Shown here: positions 22,096-30,985 of the stretch, in pieces
How positions within the stretch are numbered: the first letter of the stretch is position 1
Layout: each line of letters starts with the position of its first letter
NCBI GenBank assembly: GCA_963575745.1
Contig: CAUYUJ010014598.1
Span: 175,842 to 239,841, forward strand
DNA length: 64,000 bases
Origin: Prorocentrum cordatum
Lineage: Eukaryota > Sar > Dinophyceae > Prorocentrales > Prorocentraceae
Reading direction: 5' to 3'
Notes under the pieces: model-generated
Told to the model about the DNA's origin: nothing
The model's input: the letters and a program-made list of their open reading frames with translations, nothing else
Database searches by the model: none
Translations under genes and position numbers: made by a program

Positions 22096-25000
22096 ATGTT
22101 CCTCGCGGCGGCGGCCGAGGCCGTCAACGCCGACCACGGGGCCGAGTCCGCGCACTACGACGACATGTCGGACGTGGACATGCGGGCGTTCTGGCTCGAC
22201 GGCACGCTCGTCCCCACCTCCGTGGACCCGCCGCCGATCGGAGCGCACCCAGCCGGCGAGCATGCGGCTCCCGCGGGGGGTGCCGGAGGAGGTCCGCCGC
22301 GCGAGCGCTCCGCGCCGCCGGCCGACCCACCTCCCCGAGGCCCAACCCGCACTCCCCCCGACCCCCCCGACTCGGACCCGTCGTCCTGGATCAGGGGTTG
22401 GGGTCTCTTTGGCATCCGCTGGAGGGACATCGGCAACCGCGCACATTGGTTAGCCGAGGGGATGGGGGGAGGTACCATTCGGGCTGTGGGGAGTTTCAGG
22501 TCCGCCTTCTCGACTCGCGAGGCAGGAGGCTGGCTGAGTTCCGACGGCGGCTGGGTGCTGTACATGGCCGACCAGGTGGGCCTCTACCTGTTCGGCTCCG
22601 CGCGTCCGCTGATCGCTGGGCCCGTGGCGGTCCTCTCCGGCACTGGCGTGGTCGCGCTCCTGGCCCACAGCCTGAGGACGCTCTTCGCGCCCTGCAGCTG
22701 GGCGGCCTGGACCTGCGGCCTGGTGCTGGCGTGCTGTCCTTGCCCGAGGCGCAAGACGCCTGGCGAGGCTAAGCTTGACAAGCTGGTCCCGCCGGCGGCG
22801 CCGCCCCTCACCGATGTGGCGTGGCACGGCCCAGCTGCGGGTGCCGACCCGACGACCGACTGGTACCGCAAGAGCATCAAGGAGGGCAGGGGCTCCAAGC
22901 GCGGCCAGAATGACCTCATGATCAGGAACGACTACCGGGTCGCACGGCTCAAGCTCAACATGAAGTCCCCAGAGCGCATCAATCGCCAAGGATTGTGGGT
23001 TGAGTATGACTTTGTGAAGGGCGCAAGCGACAAGGGTTTCAGGCGCGAGCTGGAGCAGCGAGATCATCGCCGGCTTCACCTGTGCCGTTCCACCAGCTGT
23101 ACCGGGCGCAAGGGGCGCGAGAACGAGCTGCGTTGCAAGGAGTACGCCGCCCATGACAACGAAGCCTTCGTGGACCTCGGCGACTATTCGAGGTTCACAC
23201 CCTGTCGAATGTTCGTCTGGCTCTGGAGGTGGTTGGGCCTCGTCTACAAGCTGCTGCTGCACGTCCTCTCATGGCTCTCGCGTTGCGGGGCTTGCCTCTG
23301 CCGCCGGCGACGCCGCCGTCGCAGGACTGGCGACGCGGAGCCCGGCGTGCAGGGGTCGGTGGCAAGGTTGCTTGACCAAGAGTCCGAGTCCGAAGTAGAC
23401 GCCGAGGACAACCCCTGCGAGGCGGCGAAGGTGGGGCTCATGATCAAGGGCAAGATGCGCCCACTAGCGCCCGAGGGCTGTCGAGACGCTGCGCGCGGCG
23501 ATCCGACCGTGCTGTTGGTGGAGGATGGCCGGGCTTCGGATCTCCCACTTCCGAGCGAAGGGAGTGCGACGGCCTGCCTTCGCGAGCATCACAGGCAGAT
23601 CTACATGGTCCTGCGGTACGGCGAGAAGTGCTCTCAGGTGACGTGCTTCCGCGAGGCGGTGGGCATGGCTTCAGGGGCCCCACTCTGCCTGCAGCACCTT
23701 GGGGGCGATGCCGCTCGGGCTATCCACGACAACCCCACGGGAGTCGGGTTCTTCGCTGGGCTGCGGCGCCGTGCTCGGCGGAGCCGCGCGCCAGAGCGCG
23801 CAGCTGCCGCTCCAGCCCGGAGTCGCACACCAGAGCGCTCCGCCCCGAAGACCTCTGCTCCAGAGGCGCCCACCAGCCCTGGCGACCCCGTCCCAGCGCC
23901 GGCTGGGCCACCGAGCGCGCGCTTCGAAGCGCCGCCGGTTCCAGAGTTCCCCAAGCCACCTACTCCGCCACCTATGCCCCTCGGGCGACACTTCATCGCA
24001 CGGGCGAAGGTGCATTGGCCAGAGGGAGCGCAGTGGATGATTTTCAGAGGAAGGGCGGCTGATGCCGCCGCGGCCAGCGCAGTGGCTGAATACCTCGACA
24101 GTGCGTTGGCCCTCGAGGTGGAAGACCCGACCGGCACCACCATCCGCTTTCTCGTGAAGCCTGACGGCGTCATCCGTGCACCGTCCCCGGGACCTTCCGG
24201 GCGTCTGCCAGCGGGGTTCATCGAGGAGATGCTCCACCACGCGCCTTTGGGATGTGAGGAGCTCGGCATCAGCGTCTCGGCGACCAACGTACCCGAGAAA
24301 GTCTGGCACAAGCTGGCGGCGTGGCACGGTCTCCCCGTAGGCGGGCGGGCTGGGCCGCTCAGCGAGACTCGCTGGCGGCTGCTCCGTGCGAAGGTGGTCA
24401 CCCTAGTCAGGTGGCACCCCGAGGGAGGTGTGGCGCCCAGCCCGAGCTTCGAAGCGCGATCGACAGAGGCAGACGCCAAGCTGCGCAGCCGCTGGCAGCG
24501 GCTCGATCGCAGCAGCTCACCCAGGCCACCCTCTGGGCCCACGCGTCGCGGCTCTCGCTCCCCGTCAGCCGAGGGCGGGCGGGCAGCGAGCTCCGAAGCA
24601 CCCGCATCAGGAGAGAGCCATCAAGGAGACGAGGGCGGGGACATGATGGCCTGCTACTTGGAGGAGAAGGCCCGCGGGTTGAGCGACGCAGCGGCGGCGC
24701 AGAGCGCGGCCGCCGGCTTCGACGAGGAAGCCCAGCAGGTGCTCGCCAGCCTCATCCGCTACGCCCAGTACCTCAAGCAGCAGACGACCGAGCCAGAGGA
24801 GCTCGCGCGGCTCGATGGGCACGCCGGCAATTGGGAGGTGCTCCAGGAGGTGCCCTCGCGACCGCAGACCCCAGAGGCGGCGCCTTGTAGCCTCCAGGGT
24901 CTTCTCAAGCTCCCGCCCGAGCGCCACCGCTCGCAGGGGCCGCCGGCCACCCAGGCCGACAGCGCGCCCCTGTTCGAAGCGCGTCCGCCCCTCTCGCCAG

Positions 25001-25314
25001 CTGCCGCCCCGCCAGCTCTCACTCTCGGGCCACGGGGCGCCGGCCTCCCAGTCACCACAGCTGGGTTGGCCCCAGTCGTCCGCCCACAGGCTCCGAACAT
25101 CGGGGCCCTGTTCCGCTACGACCAGCACATCAGCGACTGGGGCCTACCCCCATGCAGGTCTGACCACAGCGCCAGCGCGCTACGCCGCTGGGGCCCCGGA
25201 GGAAGGCGGGGGCGCCGACCCGTTCAGCCTCGCGCAGCCCGGAGCAACCCTGGACGCGAACACCGCGAGGATGCTCCACGCCTTGGAGGGGGTCGCCAGT
25301 GCCCGGCAGGGTGA
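22096..25314 (+). CDS. DIRS-like element, N-terminal membrane/Gag-like polyprotein
   Basis: A long frame of 1072 codons that opens the coding region of the retroelement. It starts with a hydrophobic, signal-peptide-like stretch (LLMFLAAAAEAVNA, the first LL encoded just upstream of the chosen ATG). Further hydrophobic segments lie near residues 160-220 and 373-396, the second followed by an Arg-rich run. Two Cys-rich segments occur (CRSTSCTGRKG near residue 333, YGEKCSQVTCFREAVG near 510). The middle is Pro/Ala-rich and the C-terminal part charged. The meaningful frame ends near residue 1018, where a C run at 25147-25151 coincides with continuation in the next frame; the last roughly 55 residues are out-of-frame tail. 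I recognise no enzyme here. Position suggests a structural, Gag-like role, but the membrane segments are unusual for that. The 5' end may be truncated by the DNA transposon. Confidence 0.65.
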   Translation: MFLAAAAEAVNADHGAESAHYDDMSDVDMRAFWLDGTLVPTSVDPPPIGAHPAGEHAAPAGGAGGGPPRERSAPPADPPPRGPTRTPPDPPDSDPSSWIRGWGLFGIRWRDIGNRAHWLAEGMGGGTIRAVGSFRSAFSTREAGGWLSSDGGWVLYMADQVGLYLFGSARPLIAGPVAVLSGTGVVALLAHSLRTLFAPCSWAAWTCGLVLACCPCPRRKTPGEAKLDKLVPPAAPPLTDVAWHGPAAGADPTTDWYRKSIKEGRGSKRGQNDLMIRNDYRVARLKLNMKSPERINRQGLWVEYDFVKGASDKGFRRELEQRDHRRLHLCRSTSCTGRKGRENELRCKEYAAHDNEAFVDLGDYSRFTPCRMFVWLWRWLGLVYKLLLHVLSWLSRCGACLCRRRRRRRRTGDAEPGVQGSVARLLDQESESEVDAEDNPCEAAKVGLMIKGKMRPLAPEGCRDAARGDPTVLLVEDGRASDLPLPSEGSATACLREHHRQIYMVLRYGEKCSQVTCFREAVGMASGAPLCLQHLGGDAARAIHDNPTGVGFFAGLRRRARRSRAPERAAAAPARSRTPERSAPKTSAPEAPTSPGDPVPAPAGPPSARFEAPPVPEFPKPPTPPPMPLGRHFIARAKVHWPEGAQWMIFRGRAADAAAASAVAEYLDSALALEVEDPTGTTIRFLVKPDGVIRAPSPGPSGRLPAGFIEEMLHHAPLGCEELGISVSATNVPEKVWHKLAAWHGLPVGGRAGPLSETRWRLLRAKVVTLVRWHPEGGVAPSPSFEARSTEADAKLRSRWQRLDRSSSPRPPSGPTRRGSRSPSAEGGRAASSEAPASGESHQGDEGGDMMACYLEEKARGLSDAAAAQSAAAGFDEEAQQVLASLIRYAQYLKQQTTEPEELARLDGHAGNWEVLQEVPSRPQTPEAAPCSLQGLLKLPPERHRSQGPPATQADSAPLFEARPPLSPAAAPPALTLGPRGAGLPVTTAGLAPVVRPQAPNIGALFRYDQHISDWGLPPCRSDHSASALRRWGPGGRRGRRPVQPRAARSNPGREHREDAPRLGGGRQCPAG

Positions 25315-28300
25315 CAAGGCAGCCCAGCGAGGGACAGTGGCAGCGCTGGGGAGAGCCGAGGAGTTGGACGTCTACCTGGCGCGCGGTTGTGGCCAGCTGA
25401 CCGTGGAGGTCTGCGACAAGGTCCTCGGACGCGAGCTGTTCTACGCTCTGCGCGTCGAGACGCCCACGACAGTGTCCAACCGGATCGCGACGGCATGCGC
25501 CTCGCTCAGCTTCGGCGGCAGCAGCTTAGACAACCTGGCCCCGTGGTCGGCCTCCGTGGCGGACTTCCCGACGTGCAAGACGGTCGCGTTCGACAAGTAC
25601 AGCGCGCCGCACGACACGAAGCTGGAACCTAGGCCCAGGGCCCCCGTGGTCTTCGACCAGTGGAAGCGGCAGGCCCAGAACATGACCAGGTTCTTTGGGC
25701 TCGTCTTCGGACGAGAGCATGTCAAAGAGCGTTTGGATTGCTTGGAGACCCTCGCGCGGGAGTGCGAGAAGGACGACCACGCTTTCCCGCCCAAGTTCGT
25801 CTACGAGCTGTGGGAGGAGCTGTGGGCGACCTGGTGTGAGCGACTTCGAGAGAAGAAGCGAGGCCTCCTGCGTGTGCTGCAGACAGACAATCCTCGGAAG
25901 GAAGATCTCAAAATGGTGGCCTTCGCTCCCAGGGCGGACGGACGCCCAGCGTTCGTCTTTCCCAACGTCTTCGACCTCGAGTCCCCCACGGGCTACTACC
26001 AGGAGGTCGTACGCCCGCGACAGCAGCGCTACCTCCAGACCGTCCTCAACGACTCGATGCACGGGGCGCGCGGTGCCCCGGGCAAGGCCGGGGAGGTCAG
26101 AGGAGAGGGAGACGAATCAGCCGCGGAGCCACAAGAACAACGCGCAGGAGCCACCCCCAAGAAGAAGCCCAAGGCCAAGGCCCAGCCGAAGGCCAGCTCC
26201 GCACGAGCCGCATACCCTGCGGGCAAGCGGCTGAACGCCCAGGAGATCAAGCTTTCCGTCCGGCACGCGCCCTGCGACAAGCAGGGCAAGCCCCTCTGCT
26301 GGGACAATTCGACCTGGATAGGCTGCAAGAAGGGTGCCCAAGGGTGCTCGCACTCGCACGAGCTCATCAAGGGCCTGAAGGACGTGCACTGGACCGTGCA
26401 GTGCCAACTCCTCAGGCGAGGTGGGCTCCGCAACGCCGCCAAGATCGACCCAGCTTCGGTCAACGGGAGGATCGCACAGCTGAGAGCCCAGGCTAAGACC
26501 GAGGCTGACAGCAAACGTGCTACAGGTTTGGGGGCAGCGGAAAGCCAACCTGCCAAGATAGGCTGGGCGCCGCCCGACGAGTACGCCGAAGTCCAGTGCA
26601 CCGAGCTTGAGTCGGAGCTTCGCGAAGCTGCCCAAGGGCCCGGCGCTACCTGGCTGGAGGACCCGCGCGCCGACAGCCCGGCCCTGGTTGGGACAGGTGT
26701 CTGCACGGACGAAGGAGCCCTGGCCCAGCGGAAGCTGCTCGAGGCTGTCCAGGAGAGCGGGGTGCTCGACTCCGTGAGCCACGCCAGCGACTACATGCGG
26801 TCACATGTCTTGGCACGCCTTGCCTGCGCTCGCGGGCGTGAGGAGGAGCTCTCAGTCGAACAAGTGCTCCTTGAAGCAACGCGCCAAGGCGGGCCTACCC
26901 TGGCTGCCGAGGCTAGCGAGCTTCTAGACCGCCTCGGGGCGAAGGCTGGCAACCTGGGGGCTGACCCTGACGTCATCATAACGCCAGTGCGGTGGAATGC
27001 TGAGAAGTCGGTGGGACAGGGTTCGGTCACGGTGCAGGGCCAGACTTGGCACTACCTCGACTACCAGGACCAGCTGCCCCTCGACGAGTGCGTCGCGAAG
27101 CGATTGCACGTGCCCGCCGGTGTTTCGGAGGAACGGCAGTGCCTCCCACTCCACCTGGCGGCAGCCGAGCTCAGGGTGCAGCTCGAGGCACCACCCGACG
27201 CCCAGCAGGTCAAGGAACTGGCCCTGGAGATCCGCAGAGACCTCGTGGAGAAGGCTACCGACGCAGCCGCGGGCCTTGCCGACGCCCCACCCTGGATATC
27301 CTCCAGGGAAGCCGGGGTCCGGATGCACATCCATGACGCGGTGCATCGCGACCACGACAAAGACTTCCGGTGCGTCGCCCTCTTTCCGTGCGAAGCGTTG
27401 GAGGAGGTGGCACTCAGAGTATGGCGAGCAGATCACTGGGGCCACCTGGATATTGATACGGTTCTCCCGGCGGGGGGGCCCAAGCAAGAGTGCCACGTGA
27501 TCATCCGTCGCGGGCATATGCGCGTCCTCCACCCTCCGCCCGGAGCTGAGGGCAGACGAGTGGCAGACGAGTTGATCCGCACCTGGGCCACGAGCGGGAA
27601 GGACCTCAAGGAGCTCCCCACCATGGGCTGGGAGACATACCTCGCCTCGGAAGAGGATGGCAGTCCGGCGGTGGCCAGCAAGCCTCCCCCGTGCCAGCAT
27701 TGCAGAGCCCTTGCCGCGCAGCGGCAGCAACGTGAGAGAGCCGCCGGCGGGGCACCCGCCGTGGTCGAGCTCCCCACCGAAGTGGCTTGTCCAGACTTCG
27801 GGGACTTGGAGCCTTTGCGATCGAGACCCGCGTTCGCGTGGGGACTCAGGACTCGGGAGATTTTTGCTGGCACAGGGCGCTGGGCGCAGGCGACGAAGAA
27901 CGCGGGCATCGCCACCAGCGGGTCTGTCGAATACTTTGGGCAGCCTCTGCTTGGCAAGGACCCCAGGCCGCAGTTCGACATCCGCGACCCGCTGGTACGC
28001 GAGCGCCTGTACCAAGAGTTCAGTGCGCCTCCAGGTCCCGACGAGGCCAACGTGCTGCAGTTCGCCCCACCCTGCGTAAGCCATTGCCCCTGGCAGCTAG
28101 CAGCAGGAGGGACGAGGACCTTCGAGTGCCCAGATGGAACTGGGGAGCGGCAAATCGAGATCGATGGCAACGTGTTCGGGGAGTTCGCGTGCATAGGGGC
28201 GAAGCGGGGCTACGAGGCAGGACGAGAGTTCCTCATCGAGTCGTCAGCGCGGGATGGCCGGTACCCCAAGCTGTGGGACCGCCCTTGCATGCGAGCCCTG

Positions 28301-29533
28301 ATGCACACGACTGGAGCCCGAGCCCTCGCCATAGACATGTGTGAGTGGGGACTCGCACCACCAGGCGGGCCACAACATCGGCATCAGAAGCGGACCTGGT
28401 GGTTAGCATCGCTCGGGCTCTACCCCTATGCCTTGATCCTGGCCAGGAGGTGCACAGGCAAGCACGCGCATCGCACGTTGGAGGGCGGCTTACCGTACGA
28501 TCTGACGGACGCCCAGGTGGAAGCCTACAACCTCGACGCGCGCATGCGGCTCAGCAAGACCGAGGCCAGCGAGTTGATCAACCTCAGCACCAAGTTGGGC
28601 GAGGCCGGCGGGTGCTACGGCCTCGACAAAGACGGCGCCACCGTCACACTGCCCCCGGACGACAAGCTGATCCGCGTGAACCAGCTCATCGCGCGGGCCG
28701 CCCCAGACAACTTCCACTGGGCGAGGATCGACTTCCGCACCAAGCGGCACTACTCCGCTCTGCCTGAGAACCAGTGGGCCCTCTACTTCGGGAGGGCCCC
28801 CGAGGGCGAGCTCCGCTTCACCATCGGCACGCAAGCCCCACCCAACCTGGAAGGTGGAGGACGCGTCCCCAGCGGCACCCCCCAGCTCAGCGCTGCTTCA
28901 AAGGGGGAACTGGGGAGCGCCGGCTTCGGACTGGGACTACGGGGCATGCGGAGGACCCAGCACGCGGGGCAGTATGCACCGCGGCTGTGCGCTGCCTGGG
29001 CAGCCGCGCTGAAGGCAGCGGCTGCCGGCACCGCCCCAGAGAAGCTGGAACAGCAGATTGCGGCGATGGACGCCGAGGCGCGGGCTTTGGAGGAGAAGTT
29101 GGAGAAAGCAAGGTGGCGCGGGCCGGGCGTTCCGACGCCCTGGAACAAGAACCCCCCCCCTTCTTTTTGGCTTCCGGCCTGCGCGGGAGAGGGCGATGGC
29201 ACCGAGGACGGGGCCATCAGCAAGCACAGCGAGAAGTGCGGCAGCCTGAAGCAGAGCGCCATCACCTGCTGCCTGCCCCACCCGATATGGAGAAGCTCAA
29301 TGGAGGTTGAGATTGACGAGGGCTCAAAGGGCCCCCGTGGAGGCGGTCGTTCAAAGGACGGCTACCTGGAGAGAGACGCGGCGGAGGAGGATGGCGGGAG
29401 CTCAAAGGGACGAGTTGGAGGTGGAGACCGACGGCGAGCCGACCATGATCGTGCGCGGTGGCGACGAGAAGCGGGGCGGCAAGCGGGGTGGCAAGCGAGG
29501 GGGCTGGAAGCGCAACAAAGCACGCAAGCGTGA
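24815..29533 (+). CDS. DIRS-like element, CCCH-finger and methyltransferase-like polyprotein
   Basis: This frame is 1572 codons long but reads as protein only from about 25155 (residue 114), where it continues the preceding ORF. Residues about 495-512 form a CCCH zinc finger (C-x8-C-x6-C-x3-H, around WIGCKKGAQGCSHSH), typical of RNA binding. A region near residues 840-910 (DAVHRDHDKDFRC, CHVIIRRGHMRVL) is conserved-looking but unassigned. Residues about 1013-1300 form a methyltransferase-like domain: EIFAGTGRWAQATKNAG resembles the AdoMet-binding motif I of C5-cytosine methyltransferases, and FAPPCVSHC resembles the catalytic PPC motif IV. Downstream RYPKLWDRPCMRAL and HQKRTWWLAS are conserved in related dinoflagellate sequences as I know them. 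The true end is probably near the C9 run at 29152-29160 or shortly after; the last part is low-complexity. Catalytic activity is inference only. Confidence 0.7.
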   Translation: MGTPAIGRCSRRCPRDRRPQRRRLVASRVFSSSRPSATARRGRRPPRPTARPCSKRVRPSRQLPPRQLSLSGHGAPASQSPQLGWPQSSAHRLRTSGPCSATTSTSATGAYPHAGLTTAPARYAAGAPEEGGGADPFSLAQPGATLDANTARMLHALEGVASARQGDKAAQRGTVAALGRAEELDVYLARGCGQLTVEVCDKVLGRELFYALRVETPTTVSNRIATACASLSFGGSSLDNLAPWSASVADFPTCKTVAFDKYSAPHDTKLEPRPRAPVVFDQWKRQAQNMTRFFGLVFGREHVKERLDCLETLARECEKDDHAFPPKFVYELWEELWATWCERLREKKRGLLRVLQTDNPRKEDLKMVAFAPRADGRPAFVFPNVFDLESPTGYYQEVVRPRQQRYLQTVLNDSMHGARGAPGKAGEVRGEGDESAAEPQEQRAGATPKKKPKAKAQPKASSARAAYPAGKRLNAQEIKLSVRHAPCDKQGKPLCWDNSTWIGCKKGAQGCSHSHELIKGLKDVHWTVQCQLLRRGGLRNAAKIDPASVNGRIAQLRAQAKTEADSKRATGLGAAESQPAKIGWAPPDEYAEVQCTELESELREAAQGPGATWLEDPRADSPALVGTGVCTDEGALAQRKLLEAVQESGVLDSVSHASDYMRSHVLARLACARGREEELSVEQVLLEATRQGGPTLAAEASELLDRLGAKAGNLGADPDVIITPVRWNAEKSVGQGSVTVQGQTWHYLDYQDQLPLDECVAKRLHVPAGVSEERQCLPLHLAAAELRVQLEAPPDAQQVKELALEIRRDLVEKATDAAAGLADAPPWISSREAGVRMHIHDAVHRDHDKDFRCVALFPCEALEEVALRVWRADHWGHLDIDTVLPAGGPKQECHVIIRRGHMRVLHPPPGAEGRRVADELIRTWATSGKDLKELPTMGWETYLASEEDGSPAVASKPPPCQHCRALAAQRQQRERAAGGAPAVVELPTEVACPDFGDLEPLRSRPAFAWGLRTREIFAGTGRWAQATKNAGIATSGSVEYFGQPLLGKDPRPQFDIRDPLVRERLYQEFSAPPGPDEANVLQFAPPCVSHCPWQLAAGGTRTFECPDGTGERQIEIDGNVFGEFACIGAKRGYEAGREFLIESSARDGRYPKLWDRPCMRALMHTTGARALAIDMCEWGLAPPGGPQHRHQKRTWWLASLGLYPYALILARRCTGKHAHRTLEGGLPYDLTDAQVEAYNLDARMRLSKTEASELINLSTKLGEAGGCYGLDKDGATVTLPPDDKLIRVNQLIARAAPDNFHWARIDFRTKRHYSALPENQWALYFGRAPEGELRFTIGTQAPPNLEGGGRVPSGTPQLSAASKGELGSAGFGLGLRGMRRTQHAGQYAPRLCAAWAAALKAAAAGTAPEKLEQQIAAMDAEARALEEKLEKARWRGPGVPTPWNKNPPPSFWLPACAGEGDGTEDGAISKHSEKCGSLKQSAITCCLPHPIWRSSMEVEIDEGSKGPRGGGRSKDGYLERDAAEEDGGSSKGRVGGGDRRRADHDRARWRREAGRQAGWQARGLEAQQSTQA

Positions 29534-29894
29534 AGCACGCGAAGCTGCTGCTCGCGGAGGAGGCGGATCTGGCGGAGGTGGCGATGACGATGGCGATGGG
29601 GACGAGAGCCCCGAGGAGGAGGAGGAAGAGAACCGCCGCCAGAAGAAGGCGAGGGAGGCCGAGGACGAGGCGTCACGAGCAAGCCCAGTGCGGGTTTTCG
29701 TCCCGCAGCAGGGCGACCAGTGGGTGCTGCTCAAGGGGGGCCCGTTCGAAGCTGGAGAGGTTAAGGCAAGGCTGAAGGTCTCGGAGGCGCTGTCCGGGGG
29801 CTTCTTCGACGCGGTCCAGGAGCACATGGGCCACCCCTCGACGACGAAGAGGCAGCGCGCCCCGGCGAGAAGTTGCTGCTGTGGGCCACGCTGA
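29307..29894 (+). CDS. DIRS-like element, basic/acidic Gag-like ORF, first part
   Basis: An open frame of 195 codons; the most plausible start is the ATG at 29391 (MAGAQRDELEVETDGEP). It begins with a basic Lys/Gly/Arg segment (GGKRGGKRGGWKRNKARK), then a Gly/Asp/Glu-rich segment, then a compact domain (VFVPQQGDQWVLLKGGPF, ALSGGFFDAVQEHMG). After HMGHP the meaningful frame moves by one phase at the C run 29834-29837 and continues in the next ORF. The basic patch suggests nucleic-acid binding. No family is recognised. Confidence 0.55.
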   Translation: MRLTRAQRAPVEAVVQRTATWRETRRRRMAGAQRDELEVETDGEPTMIVRGGDEKRGGKRGGKRGGWKRNKARKREAREAAARGGGGSGGGGDDDGDGDESPEEEEEENRRQKKAREAEDEASRASPVRVFVPQQGDQWVLLKGGPFEAGEVKARLKVSEALSGGFFDAVQEHMGHPSTTKRQRAPARSCCCGPR

Positions 29895-30502
29895 AGCCGC
29901 CGAAGGAATGGACCAGCTGGAGCCCCCAGTGGAACCGAGACCAGCAACCGGCACCTGGTGCCCAAGCGGTCCAGCGGAGAGTCACGGCCAGGATTGCCGA
30001 CCGGGCGTCCGCCGCAGCGGCAGCAGCGGGGCCAAGCGGGGTTGCGGCGAGCTCAGCAGCCGGCAGCAGCCGCCTGCCAGCCCCAACGTTCAGCGAGGTG
30101 GCTGCAGCAGTGGGTGGCGTTCGAGCAAGCTCAGTCCCCCCGTCTAGCGGGGGCACCTCGAGGAGCTCAGGTGCCCTGATGCGGGTGGAGGAGCAGCTCG
30201 CCGAAGCCCAGGGGCAGCACGCTCGCGCAGCGAGCGAAGGCGGCGACCAGGAGCAGAGCGCTGCACGCGTAGTCGGCAGCTGGAGATCAGGCGCAACGAG
30301 GTCCAGGCCCGTCGCGCTGCCCGGCTCGAGCGCGAGGCGCGCCGGCGGGAGCGCGAGGGCCAGAGGGCCGCCAGTGTCCCCCCAGAGCCCGAGAGCCCGC
30401 AGGCGCCCCCGGAAGCCCCCCTTCCACCTGAGGCGGAGGAAGACCCGGGGGCCACCTCCGACGAGATGGGACGCAGGGCCGCCGAGGCACATCCGGGCGT
30501 AG
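29873..30502 (+). CDS. DIRS-like element, Gag-like ORF continuation (frame-shifted)
   Basis: It continues the preceding frame: the sequence just before this ATG reads DDEEAARPGEKLLLWATL in this phase, followed by KPPKEWTSWSPQW. It then becomes Ala/Ser-rich with a short helical stretch (MRVEEQLAEAQGQHARAA). Near 30220-30275 the protein-like phase moves again; beyond that this frame is an Arg/Pro-rich tail that I do not believe. The two shifts within 500 bases argue for decay of this copy or sequence error. Confidence 0.45.
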   Translation: MLLWATLKPPKEWTSWSPQWNRDQQPAPGAQAVQRRVTARIADRASAAAAAAGPSGVAASSAAGSSRLPAPTFSEVAAAVGGVRASSVPPSSGGTSRSSGALMRVEEQLAEAQGQHARAASEGGDQEQSAARVVGSWRSGATRSRPVALPGSSARRAGGSARARGPPVSPQSPRARRRPRKPPFHLRRRKTRGPPPTRWDAGPPRHIRA

Positions 30503-30981
30503 CCTGCCGCGGGGGGGTCCACAAGTGCAACGCCGCCCGGCGCTTCGTCAAGAATTTCAACGACGTGCGGAGAGGTGGCAAGAACTACGACCTCCAGCAC
30601 GCGGACATTTTGCACCTGAACGGGATCGGGCAGATCAGCGACGTACTGATGCGGGAATACCCCGGGGCCGACCCGACGGACCCGTCCCTGGCGCCGGAGC
30701 CTCGCCAGCTCGGCGAGATCCTGGCGCGCTACGTGGAGGAGCACGAGGCGTTGAAGGTCAAGGTGAAGCGCCTCGGTATCCCGCGAGACGAGCAGGCCGG
30801 GGGAGGGGTCCTGGACCCCATCTACGTCGAGACCAAAAAGACCTACATCGAGGAGTACGAGGGCCAGGGCGTTCCCAGCGCCCGCAGCCGCAGCCGCAGG
30901 AGAAGCGTGGGGGGCGGACCCCCATGGGGGAGCGAGGCCCTCCAGAGGAGCGCACGGCGGCTCGGAATCGTCTGCTTCTGA
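30466..30981 (+). CDS. DIRS-like element, conserved linker ORF upstream of RT
   Basis: An open frame of 171 codons. The same phase is open and protein-like further upstream, to about 30275 (RSRQLEIRRNEVQARRAARL, then a Pro/Glu-rich stretch). The core reads CNAARRFVKNFNDVRRGGKN, DLQHADILHLNGIGQISDVL and ILARYVEEHEALKVKVKRLG, then GGVLDPIYVETKKTYIEEYE and GQGVPSARSRSRRRS. The last part resembles a segment of the following ORF (LGGVLDPESGEALEEDHRQY, KGVPVRRQQPRRRT), suggesting an internal duplication. No enzymatic motif is seen. Confidence 0.55.
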   Translation: MGRRAAEAHPGVACRGGVHKCNAARRFVKNFNDVRRGGKNYDLQHADILHLNGIGQISDVLMREYPGADPTDPSLAPEPRQLGEILARYVEEHEALKVKVKRLGIPRDEQAGGGVLDPIYVETKKTYIEEYEGQGVPSARSRSRRRSVGGGPPWGSEALQRSARRLGIVCF

Positions 30982-30985
30982 GACG

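Noticed and set aside
27360-27540. An OTU-type protease domain in the second polyprotein of the DIRS-like element
   Set aside because: The FRCVALFPCEAL and HVIIRRGHM stretches were suggestive, but the Cys and His catalytic spacing could not be established by eye.
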